DNA of 64,000 nucleotides, from NCBI GenBank assembly GCA_013822725.1, contig PNKX01000012.1:1-64000 (forward strand). The letters run 5' to 3'. Below are positions 41,945-50,245 of this stretch, one piece after another. The DNA comes from Pirellula sp. Its GTDB lineage: Bacteria; Planctomycetota; Planctomycetia; Pirellulales; Lacipirellulaceae. The notes beneath the pieces were generated by a model. It searched no databases. It was not told the origin of the DNA and was given only the letters and a program-made list of their open reading frames with translations. The stretch's first letter is position 1. Each line of letters opens with the position of its first letter. The translations under genes and the position numbers were made by a program.

Positions 41945-42457
41945 ATGCTCACGCTATTTTTGCGGCCTGTCCGCATGCTGCTTCAGGCGCTCATCGGCAA
42001 CGATACGCCCCGACAAACGGCCTGGGGATTCTCCCTCGGCATGATGGTCGGCCTGTTGCCTAAGGGAAATCTCACCGCGATCGCCATCGCGATGGTTCTC
42101 TGCTCGCTGCGCGTGAACCGGGCGGCGGGATTTCTCGCCATCGCGATCTTCTCCTATGTCGGAGCCTTCTTCGACGGCACGGCGCACCGTCTTGGTTCGC
42201 TTTTGCTCACGTCGCCGACGCTCCAACCGATGTTCGCGGCGATCTATGACAAGCCGCTGGGGCCGTTCTCCGGCCTCAACAACACGGCGGTCTTGGGGCA
42301 GTTGTTCATCGGGCTCTATCTGTTCTACCCGGTCTATCGCGCGGCCCGCGTCGCCACGACCTATCTGCGTCCTCGTCTGCAGCACTACCTCATGCGGTAC
42401 AAACTCGTGCGTTGGATCATGGGGGCTGAAATCGGCGCTCAATGGGGGCTCGAATGA
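41945..42457 (+). CDS. TIGR03546-like integral membrane protein
   Basis: 170 residues from the ATG at 41945 (a TTG at 41930 is in frame). Several hydrophobic helices (WGFSLGMMVGLLP, AIAIAMVLCSLRVN, GFLAIAIFSYVGAFFDG, LGQLFIGLYLFYPVY). The family is small and usually sits directly before a TIGR03545 protein, as here, where the two genes overlap by 4 nt (ATGA). Function unknown; tight pairing suggests a membrane complex. Confidence 0.85.
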   Translation: MLTLFLRPVRMLLQALIGNDTPRQTAWGFSLGMMVGLLPKGNLTAIAIAMVLCSLRVNRAAGFLAIAIFSYVGAFFDGTAHRLGSLLLTSPTLQPMFAAIYDKPLGPFSGLNNTAVLGQLFIGLYLFYPVYRAARVATTYLRPRLQHYLMRYKLVRWIMGAEIGAQWGLE

Positions 42458-44244
42458 TGAGGTTGAAGCGTCCCAAGTTGCCGCCAATCTTCCGCTGGCA
42501 GTATGTCGTGCCGCGGCTGGCCGTCGTCGTCGTCGTCGTCTTGACGGTGCGATTCTGTCTCGATCCGGCCATCCGTTGGGCGATCGTCTTCTCCGGCGAA
42601 TCGGCGATCGGCGCCAAGGTCGAGGTCGCCGACGTGAACACGTCGCTCCGCGGCGGCGAGTTGACGATCACCGGGCTGGCGGCCGCCAATCCCGGCAAGC
42701 CGATGCGCAACCTGATCGAGTCATCACAAATTCGGCTCGAAATCGACGGCGCGCAGCTGCTGCGCAAGCGAGTCGTCGTTCACAACGGCCGGATTGAGGG
42801 GCTGAAGTTTGATTCGGAGCGCACCACCTCAGGCGCTTTGGAGATTCTGCCCGACGCAGTCGACGAACCTTCGGCGCTCGATCCCATGTTCGCGGCCGCC
42901 CAAGAGACGGCCGCCGGCTGGTTCGACGACCTCACTGGCCGCATGGAGCAAGACCTGCTCGGCTCACTGGCGACGCCCCAGATGGTCGAGGAACTTCAAC
43001 GCCGCTGGCCAGAACAATACAAAGCGCTGAAATCGCGGGCCGACGACCTGAAAGCTAAGTCTAAGCAGATTGAAGCAACCTTCCGCGAGGCGAAGAAGAA
43101 CCCGCTCCGCGGCATGCAGCAAGTCGAGGAGCTGCGCAAGCAACTGGCCGCAACGGAAGCGGAGCTTCGTACCACGCTGGCCGAGATCAAGGCGCTGCCC
43201 GACCAGGCAAAAGCCGACCGCGCCGCGATCGACGTCGCGCGCAAGCAAGACGAGCAGTTTCTGCGCGAGCACCTGAAGCTCTCAGGCATCGATCCGGACG
43301 AGTTGAATCGCTACCTTCTTGGCGAGACGGCCAGCGGCTACCTGGAGCAAAGCGCCTGGTGGATCGACCAGGCTCAGAGGTTCATTCCGAAGAACCGCGT
43401 CGCCGCGCCGACGCGCACGCGCGGAACCAATGTGCTCTTCGGCGGCCGTCGCCAACCGGCGATGTTGATCGAACGCGTTGAGCTCGCCGGCGACGCCCGG
43501 CTCGACGGCCAGGCCATGGCTTTCACAGGGCTGCTGACTGACGTGGCCTCGGAGCCGCAGCTTCACCAGCGGCCGCTGCAACTTAGCATTCGAACGACCG
43601 GCGCCGTCGATGGAGTGCTGACCGTCGAGCTCGATCGTCGCACCGAAATCGCCCACGATTCGTTGGTGATCGATGTGCCGAAGCTCAACCTCGCCCACCG
43701 CACGCTCGGCCGCGCCGATAAACTTGCGGTCACCGTAGCGCCCGGCGCGGCGAGCCTGAAGGCCGACATCCGCCTCGACGGCGATCAACTCATCGGCACG
43801 ATCGAACTCAACCAATCGTCGACGTTGGCGGCCCAAACGCCTGCTTTGCGCGATGATCGGATCGCCGCGGTCATTCAGGAATCGCTCACTGGCGTCGACC
43901 GGCTCGAGGCGAAGATCGCCCTCGCGGGGACGCTCAAGCGGCCTTCGATTAAAATCGAATCGAACATTGGCCCGCAGCTCGCCGCCGGCGTCAGCGGTGC
44001 GGTCAAGAAGTACCTTACCGACCGCAAAGACCGGCTGATGGCCAAGGTCCAGGGGCAAGTCGACGAGCAACTCGGCAAGCTCCAAGCCGAACGGGACAAG
44101 GCTCAGGAGGAGCTGACCGCCGCATTGGGCGAGAATCAGCAGCTGGTAACCCAACTCGCCTCGCTGATGGGAGGCAACTCGCCATTAGAAGTCGACGTCA
44201 CGAAAATCGGCAAGTCGCTCGACCTGAGCAAGTTCAAGCGGTAG
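42454..44244 (+). CDS. TIGR03545-like membrane-anchored coiled-coil protein
   Basis: About 596 residues from the ATG at 42454. One N-terminal transmembrane helix (about 15-35, VVPRLAVVVVVVLTVRF), then an AsmA-like beta segment (VEVADVNTSLRGGELTITGLAAAN), a charged coiled coil (about 170-280), another beta-rich stretch, and a C-terminal helical tail (about 520-580). Starts inside the stop of the TIGR03546 gene. AsmA-like proteins bridge or remodel membranes; the pair's role is not known. Confidence 0.87.
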   Translation: MMRLKRPKLPPIFRWQYVVPRLAVVVVVVLTVRFCLDPAIRWAIVFSGESAIGAKVEVADVNTSLRGGELTITGLAAANPGKPMRNLIESSQIRLEIDGAQLLRKRVVVHNGRIEGLKFDSERTTSGALEILPDAVDEPSALDPMFAAAQETAAGWFDDLTGRMEQDLLGSLATPQMVEELQRRWPEQYKALKSRADDLKAKSKQIEATFREAKKNPLRGMQQVEELRKQLAATEAELRTTLAEIKALPDQAKADRAAIDVARKQDEQFLREHLKLSGIDPDELNRYLLGETASGYLEQSAWWIDQAQRFIPKNRVAAPTRTRGTNVLFGGRRQPAMLIERVELAGDARLDGQAMAFTGLLTDVASEPQLHQRPLQLSIRTTGAVDGVLTVELDRRTEIAHDSLVIDVPKLNLAHRTLGRADKLAVTVAPGAASLKADIRLDGDQLIGTIELNQSSTLAAQTPALRDDRIAAVIQESLTGVDRLEAKIALAGTLKRPSIKIESNIGPQLAAGVSGAVKKYLTDRKDRLMAKVQGQVDEQLGKLQAERDKAQEELTAALGENQQLVTQLASLMGGNSPLEVDVTKIGKSLDLSKFKR

Positions 44245-44259
44245 TGAGATACACGAGAT

Positions 44260-44364
44260 TAACCGCGAATCACGCGAATCGACGCGAATGAAGCAAATGG
44301 CGGCGAGTGGACCACGAAAGCGTGAACGGTCCGCTCCTATCTTCTAATTCGCGTGATTCGCGGT
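44260..44364. repeat. Inverted repeat with GCGAATCACG arms and a small inner hairpin
   Basis: Arms at 44260-44290 and 44345-44364, words ACGCGAATC spaced 9-10 nt. The inner hairpin at 44309-44333 pairs GGACC with GGTCC. Same words as the inner arms near 22996 and 52768. Confidence 0.85.
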
Positions 44365-44389
44365 CTGTATTCTCCTCGTCTTTACTTTT

Positions 44390-45385
44390 ATGATGGGGCG
44401 ATTCCGACTTGATCAGTTCGCCCTTGCTTGCCGACGCTCTCCAGTGAATCTCAACGCCCGCGCCGCCGCTCTGTGCCGCACCTTGGCCGATGACGCCGAA
44501 AGGCTGCGCATTGAACTCCACCTGCAAGACTGCGGCGCCACGGTCGTCGACTGCGGCGTGAAGACCGTCGGCGGCTTCGACGCGGGGCTGCTGTTAGCGA
44601 GACTCTGCCTCGCTGACTTGGCAACGGTGGAACTGGAACCCAGCGGCGACGGGCTTGGTCCGATCATCCAGGTGCATACCGATCACCCGCTGCTCGCCTG
44701 CATGGCGTCGCAATACGCCGGGTGGGAAGTGAAGGGCGAAAAATTCTTTGCGATGGGCTCGGGGCCAATGCGAGCCGCGGCGGCGCGCGAGCCGTTGTTT
44801 GAGGACCTGAAATATCGCGAGAGCGCGTCGGCCTGCGTCGGCATTTTAGAGAGCGGCAAGTTGCCGACGGACGAAGTCTGCCGCGACGTGGCGGCAAAAT
44901 GCGGCATCGCTCCCGCGGAACTGACGCTGCTGGTCGCGCCCACGCGGAGCATCGCGGGAACGCTGCAGGTCGTGGCCCGCAGCGTCGAGACGGCGCTCCA
45001 CAAGCTGCACGAGTTGAAGTTCGATCTCCACCGCATCGTCAGCGGTTGGGGTTCGGCGCCGCTGCCGCCGCCGGCGAAGAACGACGTCGCCGCGATCGGC
45101 CGGACGAACGACGCCATTCTCTACGGCGGCCATGCCGTGCTTTATGTGCGCGGCGACGACGCATCGCTCCAGGAGATTGGTGCCCTGACGCCTAGTTCGG
45201 CGTCGAAGGACTACGGTCGGCCGTTCGCGGAAATCTTTGCCGGCTACGACCACGATTTCTACAAGATCGATCCGCACCTCTTCAGCCCGGCGGTGGTGAC
45301 GTTCGTGAACATCGAGACCGGCAACAGCTTCCGATTCGGTAAGTTTGACGACGCGGTGCTGGCACGGTCGTTCGGCATCGCTTAG
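44390..45385 (+). CDS. mch: Methenyl-tetrahydromethanopterin cyclohydrolase
   Basis: 331 residues from the ATG at 44390, or about 313 from a GTG at 44444, where the family homology begins (NLNARAAALCRTLADDAE). No good ribosome binding site decides the start. Blocks typical of Mch: VVDCGVKTVGGFDAG, MGSGPMRAA, LLVAPTRSIAGTLQVVARSVETALHKL, and GRTNDAILYGG near the active site. Hydrolyses 5,10-methenyl-H4MPT to formyl-H4MPT in C1 oxidation/detoxification; planctomycetes are known to carry this archaeal-type pathway. The next gene follows 30 nt on. Confidence 0.95.
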   Translation: MMGRFRLDQFALACRRSPVNLNARAAALCRTLADDAERLRIELHLQDCGATVVDCGVKTVGGFDAGLLLARLCLADLATVELEPSGDGLGPIIQVHTDHPLLACMASQYAGWEVKGEKFFAMGSGPMRAAAAREPLFEDLKYRESASACVGILESGKLPTDEVCRDVAAKCGIAPAELTLLVAPTRSIAGTLQVVARSVETALHKLHELKFDLHRIVSGWGSAPLPPPAKNDVAAIGRTNDAILYGGHAVLYVRGDDASLQEIGALTPSSASKDYGRPFAEIFAGYDHDFYKIDPHLFSPAVVTFVNIETGNSFRFGKFDDAVLARSFGIA

Positions 45386-45415
45386 TCTCCGCCCCTCGCC
45401 CCGCACGCGGCCGCC

Positions 45416-46291
45416 ATGGACATCGCCATCCTCGCCGCTCGTGATAGCTGGTACTTCCGCGACTTGGCTCGCGCCGCCGGTTCACGTCATCGGTTGACGG
45501 CCGTTTCGTACAAGTCGCTTGGTTCGCACGTCGCTGGCGCTAACCTTTCGATCGACGGCGGCAACCTTTCGCTCAACTCGCTCGACGGGGTGCTGGTGCG
45601 ATCGATGCCGCCGGGGAGTTTGGAGCAGGTCGTCTTTCGGATGGATGCCCTCGCTCGGCTCGAAGCGGCCGGCGTGCGGGTCGTCAATCCGGCGCGAGCG
45701 ATTGAGGCGGCGGTTGATAAGTTTTTGACGACCGCGAAGCTGCAAGCAGCGGGGTTATTGGTTCCGCCGACAATCGTTTGCCAGACGGCGGCCGACGGGC
45801 TGGCCGCGTTTGAGACGCTTGGCGGCGACGTCGTGGTAAAGCCACTCTTCGGCGGCGAGGGGCGCGGCATCACGCGGGTGACCGACGCTGCGATCGCACG
45901 GCGGGTCTTCTCGTCGCTCGAGCAGATCGGCGCCGTGTTGTACCTCCAGCAGTTCGTGCCGCACGATGGCGTCGACTGGCGGCTGCTCGTGATCGGCGAC
46001 GAAGTGCTGGGGATGAAGCGGATTAATCCCGACGACTGGCGGACGAACATCAGCCTCGGCGCCCGCCCTGCCCCGCTGGAGGTGACGGTCGAGCTCGCCC
46101 AACTCGCCCGCCGGGCCGCGGCCTCCGTCGGGGCGACGGTCGCTGGCGTCGATCTGCTGCCGGCCCGCGACGGGCGACTTTATGCGATCGAAGTGAACGC
46201 CGTGCCGGGTTGGCGGGCGCTTGGCGAGGTGACCGGCGTTGATGTGGCGGAGCGGGTGCTGGGGCTGGTTGCTCGATGTGAGGAAAATTGA
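45416..46291 (+). CDS. RimK-like ATP-grasp ligase of the H4MPT module
   Basis: 291 residues. ATP-grasp core: LVPPTIVCQTAADG, VVVKPLFGGEGRGITR (ATP loop, about 140-155), LYLQQFVPHDGVDWRLLVIGDEVLG, and YAIEVNAVPGWRAL with the metal-binding Glu/Asn. RimK-type enzymes add amino acids to carboxylates; the archaeal MptN homologue adds glutamate to H4MPT. The place right after mch supports a role in pterin tail or methanofuran synthesis, though the exact substrate is inferred. Confidence 0.88.
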   Translation: MDIAILAARDSWYFRDLARAAGSRHRLTAVSYKSLGSHVAGANLSIDGGNLSLNSLDGVLVRSMPPGSLEQVVFRMDALARLEAAGVRVVNPARAIEAAVDKFLTTAKLQAAGLLVPPTIVCQTAADGLAAFETLGGDVVVKPLFGGEGRGITRVTDAAIARRVFSSLEQIGAVLYLQQFVPHDGVDWRLLVIGDEVLGMKRINPDDWRTNISLGARPAPLEVTVELAQLARRAAASVGATVAGVDLLPARDGRLYAIEVNAVPGWRALGEVTGVDVAERVLGLVARCEEN

Positions 46292-46294
46292 GTG

Positions 46295-46437
46295 CCACTG
46301 GCGTGTCGCCAGTGCTGAAGTGTGTACACGTTTGCTACCGCCAACGAGGAAAAAACTGCCTGATTTTGGCGGCTACTTGCCAGTCAAACGGCAACCATGC
46401 CGTTGCGGTACTTCCACACTGGCGACACGCCAGTGGC
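46295..46437. repeat. Two inverted copies of a GCCACTGGCGTGTC hairpin
   Basis: A 21-nt hairpin (CACTGGCGTGTCGCCAGTG core) at 46295-46315 and its exact reverse complement at 46417-46437. Each is a hairpin by itself and together they form a large dyad between the ATP-grasp gene and oleC. A further AACGGC/GCCGTT pair lies between them. Confidence 0.8.
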
Positions 46438-46483
46438 GCCCGTTTGACTTACCTGATCGGGACCGCTTCGCCACAATGGGGCC

Positions 46484-48208
46484 ATGCCGCTCGCTAGCTC
46501 GCCATCCCGCACGAACGTCGCTGATCGTTTGACGACGGTCGCTGCGCGAATGCCCGACTCCGTGGCCATCGCCACGCCCGGCAACGGCGACGTCGCTGGC
46601 AAGCACGCTTATGCGACCTGCACCTTCGGCGAACTCGAAGCCGATTCTCAGGCCCTCGCTCGCGGTTTGGTTGATCTTGGCGTCCGCCCCGGCCAACGGC
46701 TGGTGCTGCTGGTGAAGCCGGGGATCGAGTTCGTCAAACTGGTCTTCGCCTTGTTGCGGACCGGTGCGGTGACGGTGCTCGTCGATCCTGGGATGGGTCG
46801 CAAACACTTGGTGAACTGCCTCGCGGCCGCGGAGCCCGACGGGTTCATCGCGATCAGCCCCGCTCAAGCGGTGCGGACGGTGCTGCGAGGGCGGTTCCCG
46901 AAGGCGACGCTGAACGTCACCGTCGGCCGCCGCTGGTTTTGGGGGGGCGCCACCTATCGTCAGTTGCTGGCTCGCGGTCGTGGTAGTCATACGAAACTTC
47001 CGGACACTAATGCGAATGATGCCGCCGCGATCATCTTCACCTCCGGCAGCACGGGGCCGCCGAAGGGGGTGCTCTACACGCAGCAGATGTTCGATACGCA
47101 AGCGGCCGAGATCCAGCGGCAATACGGCATCGTTCCCGGCGGCGCCGACTTGGCCTGTTTTGCTCTATTCGGCCTCTTCAATTCGGCGATGGGGGTGACG
47201 ACCGTTTTCCCACAGATGGATTTCTCGCGACCGGCGTCGGCCGATCCTAAACGACTGCTCGCGGCAGCGAACGACTGGCAGGTGTCGCAGGCCTTCGCGT
47301 CGCCGGCAGTGTGGGAGCGGTTGAGCCGTCACTGCCAAGTGACGGGCGAGCGGATCCCAACGCTGCGGAAGGTCTTCTCCTGCGGCGCCCCGGTGCCGGC
47401 GTCGGTGCTGGAGCGGACGCTGGCCATGGTGCATCCCGAAGCAGAGATGCACACGCCGTACGGCGCCACCGAAAGCCTGCCGGTGGCGACGATCGAGGCC
47501 CGCGAGGTACTCGGCGAAACGGCAGCGAAGACGGCTCAAGGCGCCGGCGTCTGCGTCGGGCGGAAGTTCGACACGATCGATTGGCGGGTGATTCGGATCA
47601 GCGACGAACCGATCGCGTCGATCGACGACGCCGAAGATCTCCCCACCGGCGAGATCGGCGAACTAATCGTCCGCGGCCCGCAAGTTTCCCCCATGTACTT
47701 GCATCCTGGTTGGACTGGTCGCTTAAGCGACCAGTCCGAAGCGAGGTCTGGTTCGCTGCCACCGGGCGGGGGGACGAATCATGATGCAAAAATCCGCGAC
47801 GGCGATACTATCTGGCATCGCATCGGCGACGTTGGCTACCTCGACGATCAAGGGCGTTTCTGGTACTGCGGTCGGAAATCACATCGCGTCGAAACAGCCC
47901 ACGGCACACTCTACACCGAATGCAGCGAAGCCGTCTTCAATGAGTTGCCAGACGTGAAACGGACGGCGCTTGTCGGCGTTGGTCCGCGCGGTGAGCAGAC
48001 GCCGGTGATCATGTATGAACCGTTCACACAAGATGTTGATCAAGAATCAGTCGAGAAGCAATTAGCAGACATTGCCTCTCGATTCTCTCATGCACACCGG
48101 ATTCGCCACTTCTTATCATACCGGCCGTTCCCGGTTGATGTTCGGCACAATGCAAAGATCAATCGAGAACAGCTAGCCATCGCGGCCGCCTACAGAATTC
48201 CGAGCTAA
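46484..48208 (+). CDS. oleC: Olefin beta-lactone synthetase
   Basis: 574 residues, AMP-forming ligase fold: AIIFTSGSTGPPKGVLYT (P-loop, about 183-200), TPYGATESLPVATIEA, RIGDVGYLDDQGRFWYCGRKSHRVE. Bacterial OleC turns a 2-alkyl-3-hydroxy acid into a beta-lactone with ATP during long-chain alkene synthesis. The GRKSHRV and YGATE motifs and the adjacent oleD fit OleC better than a generic acyl-CoA ligase. Residues about 405-427 (PGWTGRLSDQSEARSG...) hold an in-frame palindrome (see 47712). OleC proteins I know of have a shorter loop here. Confidence 0.88.
   Translation: MPLASSPSRTNVADRLTTVAARMPDSVAIATPGNGDVAGKHAYATCTFGELEADSQALARGLVDLGVRPGQRLVLLVKPGIEFVKLVFALLRTGAVTVLVDPGMGRKHLVNCLAAAEPDGFIAISPAQAVRTVLRGRFPKATLNVTVGRRWFWGGATYRQLLARGRGSHTKLPDTNANDAAAIIFTSGSTGPPKGVLYTQQMFDTQAAEIQRQYGIVPGGADLACFALFGLFNSAMGVTTVFPQMDFSRPASADPKRLLAAANDWQVSQAFASPAVWERLSRHCQVTGERIPTLRKVFSCGAPVPASVLERTLAMVHPEAEMHTPYGATESLPVATIEAREVLGETAAKTAQGAGVCVGRKFDTIDWRVIRISDEPIASIDDAEDLPTGEIGELIVRGPQVSPMYLHPGWTGRLSDQSEARSGSLPPGGGTNHDAKIRDGDTIWHRIGDVGYLDDQGRFWYCGRKSHRVETAHGTLYTECSEAVFNELPDVKRTALVGVGPRGEQTPVIMYEPFTQDVDQESVEKQLADIASRFSHAHRIRHFLSYRPFPVDVRHNAKINREQLAIAAAYRIPS
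47712..47737. repeat. 26-bp perfect palindrome inside oleC
   Basis: Half-site GGACTGGTCGCTT followed by its complement. Encodes residues about 410-418 (WTGRLSDQS). Same 26-mer as at 56385, 56906 and 59483. Flank down to a CACCGGGCGG-like sequence about 30 nt on resembles the flank of the 56385 copy. Confidence 0.9.
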
Positions 48209-48217
48209 GCGAATTTC

Positions 48218-49219
48218 ATGCATGTACTTGTCACTGGCGGCGGCGGGTTCCTCGGGCGCTACATCGTCGAGCAGCTCGTCGCGCGCGGTGATCGCGTTCG
48301 CAGCTTCGGCCGCGGCAAATATCCGGAACTGGCGACACTCGGCGTTGAAGTGGTCCGCGGCGACGTCACGAACCGTGACGCCGTGATCGCCGCCTGCGCT
48401 GGCGTCGATGCGGTAATCCATGCGGCCGCGCTCCCCGGCATCGCCGTGCAGTGGGCGCCGTTCGAGCAGGCCAACGTTCGCGGGACGGAACATGTGCTCG
48501 CCGGTTGTCGCACGCAGGGCGTTTCGCGACTCGTCTACACGAGCAGCCCCAGCGTCGTCTTTGCGGGCGTCGATCAATGCGGCGTCGACGAACGGGCGCC
48601 GTATGACTTCGCCTGGATGAATGCGAACGGCGCTAACTATTCGCAGAGCAAGGCGCTCGCCGAGCAAGCGGTGCTGGCCGCAAGCGACGCGACGCTACGG
48701 ACGTGTGCGCTGCGTCCTCATCTCATCTGGGGACCGCGGGACAACCATCTCATTCCGCGGTTGATCGACCGCGCCCGCTCCGGCCGCCTCCGTCGCGTCG
48801 GCGACGGCGGGAATCATATCGATACGATCTACGTCGAGAACGCGGCTGTCGCTCACTTACAGGCGCTCGACGCCTTGAACGCCGAGAACTCGCCGGTGGC
48901 AGGGAAAGCTTACTTTCTCAGCCAGGGGAGTTCGGTTAACTGCTGGGATTGGATCGACGAGATCCTCGCGCTCGTCGAACTGCCGCCGGTGGCAAAGTCG
49001 ATCTCCTACGCCTCGGCCCGCCGCGCCGGTAGCCTGTGCGAAACGATCTTCCGGCTCTTCCACATCAAGGCCGAGCCGGCGATGTCGCGGTTCCTGGCCG
49101 CGCAGTTGGCGACGTCCCACTGGTACGACGTCTCGGCGGCGCGGCGCGATTTCAGCTACGCGCCGGCCATCTCAACGACCGAGGGGATGAAGCGACTGGG
49201 AGCTTGGCTGCGTTCGTAG
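48218..49219 (+). CDS. oleD: NADPH-dependent 2-alkyl-3-ketoalkanoate reductase
   Basis: 333 residues, extended short-chain dehydrogenase/3-beta-HSD type. TGGGGFLGRY lies at residues 6-15, TSSPSVVF near 109, the catalytic YSQSK near 143, and ALRPHLIWGPRDNHLIPRLI. OleD reduces the OleA product before OleC. It starts 10 nt after oleC. OleA and OleB do not adjoin; oleB is at 59730. Confidence 0.9.
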   Translation: MHVLVTGGGGFLGRYIVEQLVARGDRVRSFGRGKYPELATLGVEVVRGDVTNRDAVIAACAGVDAVIHAAALPGIAVQWAPFEQANVRGTEHVLAGCRTQGVSRLVYTSSPSVVFAGVDQCGVDERAPYDFAWMNANGANYSQSKALAEQAVLAASDATLRTCALRPHLIWGPRDNHLIPRLIDRARSGRLRRVGDGGNHIDTIYVENAAVAHLQALDALNAENSPVAGKAYFLSQGSSVNCWDWIDEILALVELPPVAKSISYASARRAGSLCETIFRLFHIKAEPAMSRFLAAQLATSHWYDVSAARRDFSYAPAISTTEGMKRLGAWLRS

Positions 49220-49318
49220 AAGTTACTCATTGGGAATCTGATGCGTCGCTCCCCCTAAATCGCTTTTCGAGCATTACCCCCTGCGGCCACGCGTCATTCA
49301 TGGCCGTGCTGGGTTTCT

Positions 49319-49347
49319 CCCATCTCTTCAAGAGAGGGGTGATTTTT
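49319..49347 (+). terminator. Probable rho-independent terminator after oleD
   Basis: Stem CCC.TCTC/GAGA.GGG with a small loop (49319-49339), followed by five T (49343-49347). About 100 nt beyond the oleD stop. Confidence 0.6.
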
Positions 49348-49589
49348 GCATCTTTTGATTTCGATTTTTGGCCCGTGAGACCTCGATGAAAACGGTGCAA
49401 AAGTCGGTGGCCTTAAATCACCGCTTGACCAGAGTTGACACGACGTTTCTCGAGCTGTTTCGAGATTGAAGCGGCCAAAATCGGGTCGGACTTTTGCGTT
49501 TTCCCGAAATCGTTTTTGAGACGCAAAAAATCGGCGCCGAACAAGGCGCACCGCCCCCGCCCCGCCGCGCGTGAGGCGTCAATGATTTC

Positions 49590-49672
49590 GAATTGTCAAA
49601 GAACAACCACGGACCGGCCTAGAAGCCGTTCTCAGCGCATCCTAGCGAAGTGCGCGGCCATTTTCTGCAAGG
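49590..49672 (-). repeat. Dispersed element of about 80 bp, copy 2
   Basis: Minus-strand counterpart of 28811-28892, with the blocks GCTACCTTGCAG, AAAATGGCCGCGCA, GCTAGG and GTTCTTTGACAAT in the same order. Spacing between the blocks is nearly preserved while the internal palindrome differs. Confidence 0.65.
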
Positions 49673-50105
49673 TAGCTTTGAGATTCTGTACGACGAAATG
49701 GCCCATTAGCACAAAAAAGATTTGCTTTATGAAATACGAATCGTTACGTTGACGATCGTCTGCCGTTCGGAACAACGGCGACCCTTTTCCTTGGAACGGA
49801 GATTGGGCCATGCGTTCTCTCGCTTCTGCGATGGCGTGCGTTATTGCGCCGTCAGTCGGGTCGGCTGAATCTTGCTCGCCGACCGCCAAGTCTTGCCGGC
49901 GGGCAATCTCTCCTTGCCGATCTTCGGCCAAGTGGTCTCAATCAACGAGACCTTCGAAGTCGCCTCATCCGCCAGATGGCGTCTCGGTCGTGAGACCAAC
50001 AAACACAGGCGGGCCGATTTCGCTGATTAGGCGCGTGCATATGCAACTTCTGTCGCTGCTTGGTCGCTGACTCTCGCAAGCGTCCCGACTTCGCCATAGC
50101 GCCTT
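49673..50105. other. Gene-poor stretch
   Basis: I see no supportable gene. Several short frames exist but their predicted proteins are low-complexity or derive from the repeat. A TTGACG near 49752 has no clear -10 partner. Confidence 0.5.
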
Positions 50106-50190
50106 CAGCCCCTGGCTTCGCCAGGGGGCCGGTCGCCATATCTGTAGGCATTGTCCCACATAGCGCTACCCCCCGGCGGAGCCGGGGGAT
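50106..50190. repeat. Bipartite GC-hairpin element (full form)
   Basis: The left hairpin (50106-50130, AGCCCCTGGC/GCCAGGGGG) and the inverted right hairpin (50169-50188, CCCCCCGGC/GCCGGGGG) are separated by about 38 nt that match the flank of the 23839 copy. Lies 56 nt before the pseudopilin gene. Confidence 0.8.
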
Positions 50191-50245
50191 GCAGGCGCTG
50201 CATGGAGTTGAGAAAAGCTCTAGGCAAACGGAAACGAGGACTTCG

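Noticed and set aside
46484-48208. Generic long-chain acyl-CoA ligase
   Set aside because: The sequence blocks and the oleD neighbour fit OleC; an acyl-CoA ligase would normally lack the GRKSHRV block.
49590-49672. TTCTTTGACAAT as a CRISPR leader
   Set aside because: No repeat-spacer array follows at either copy, so it is better treated as part of a dispersed element.
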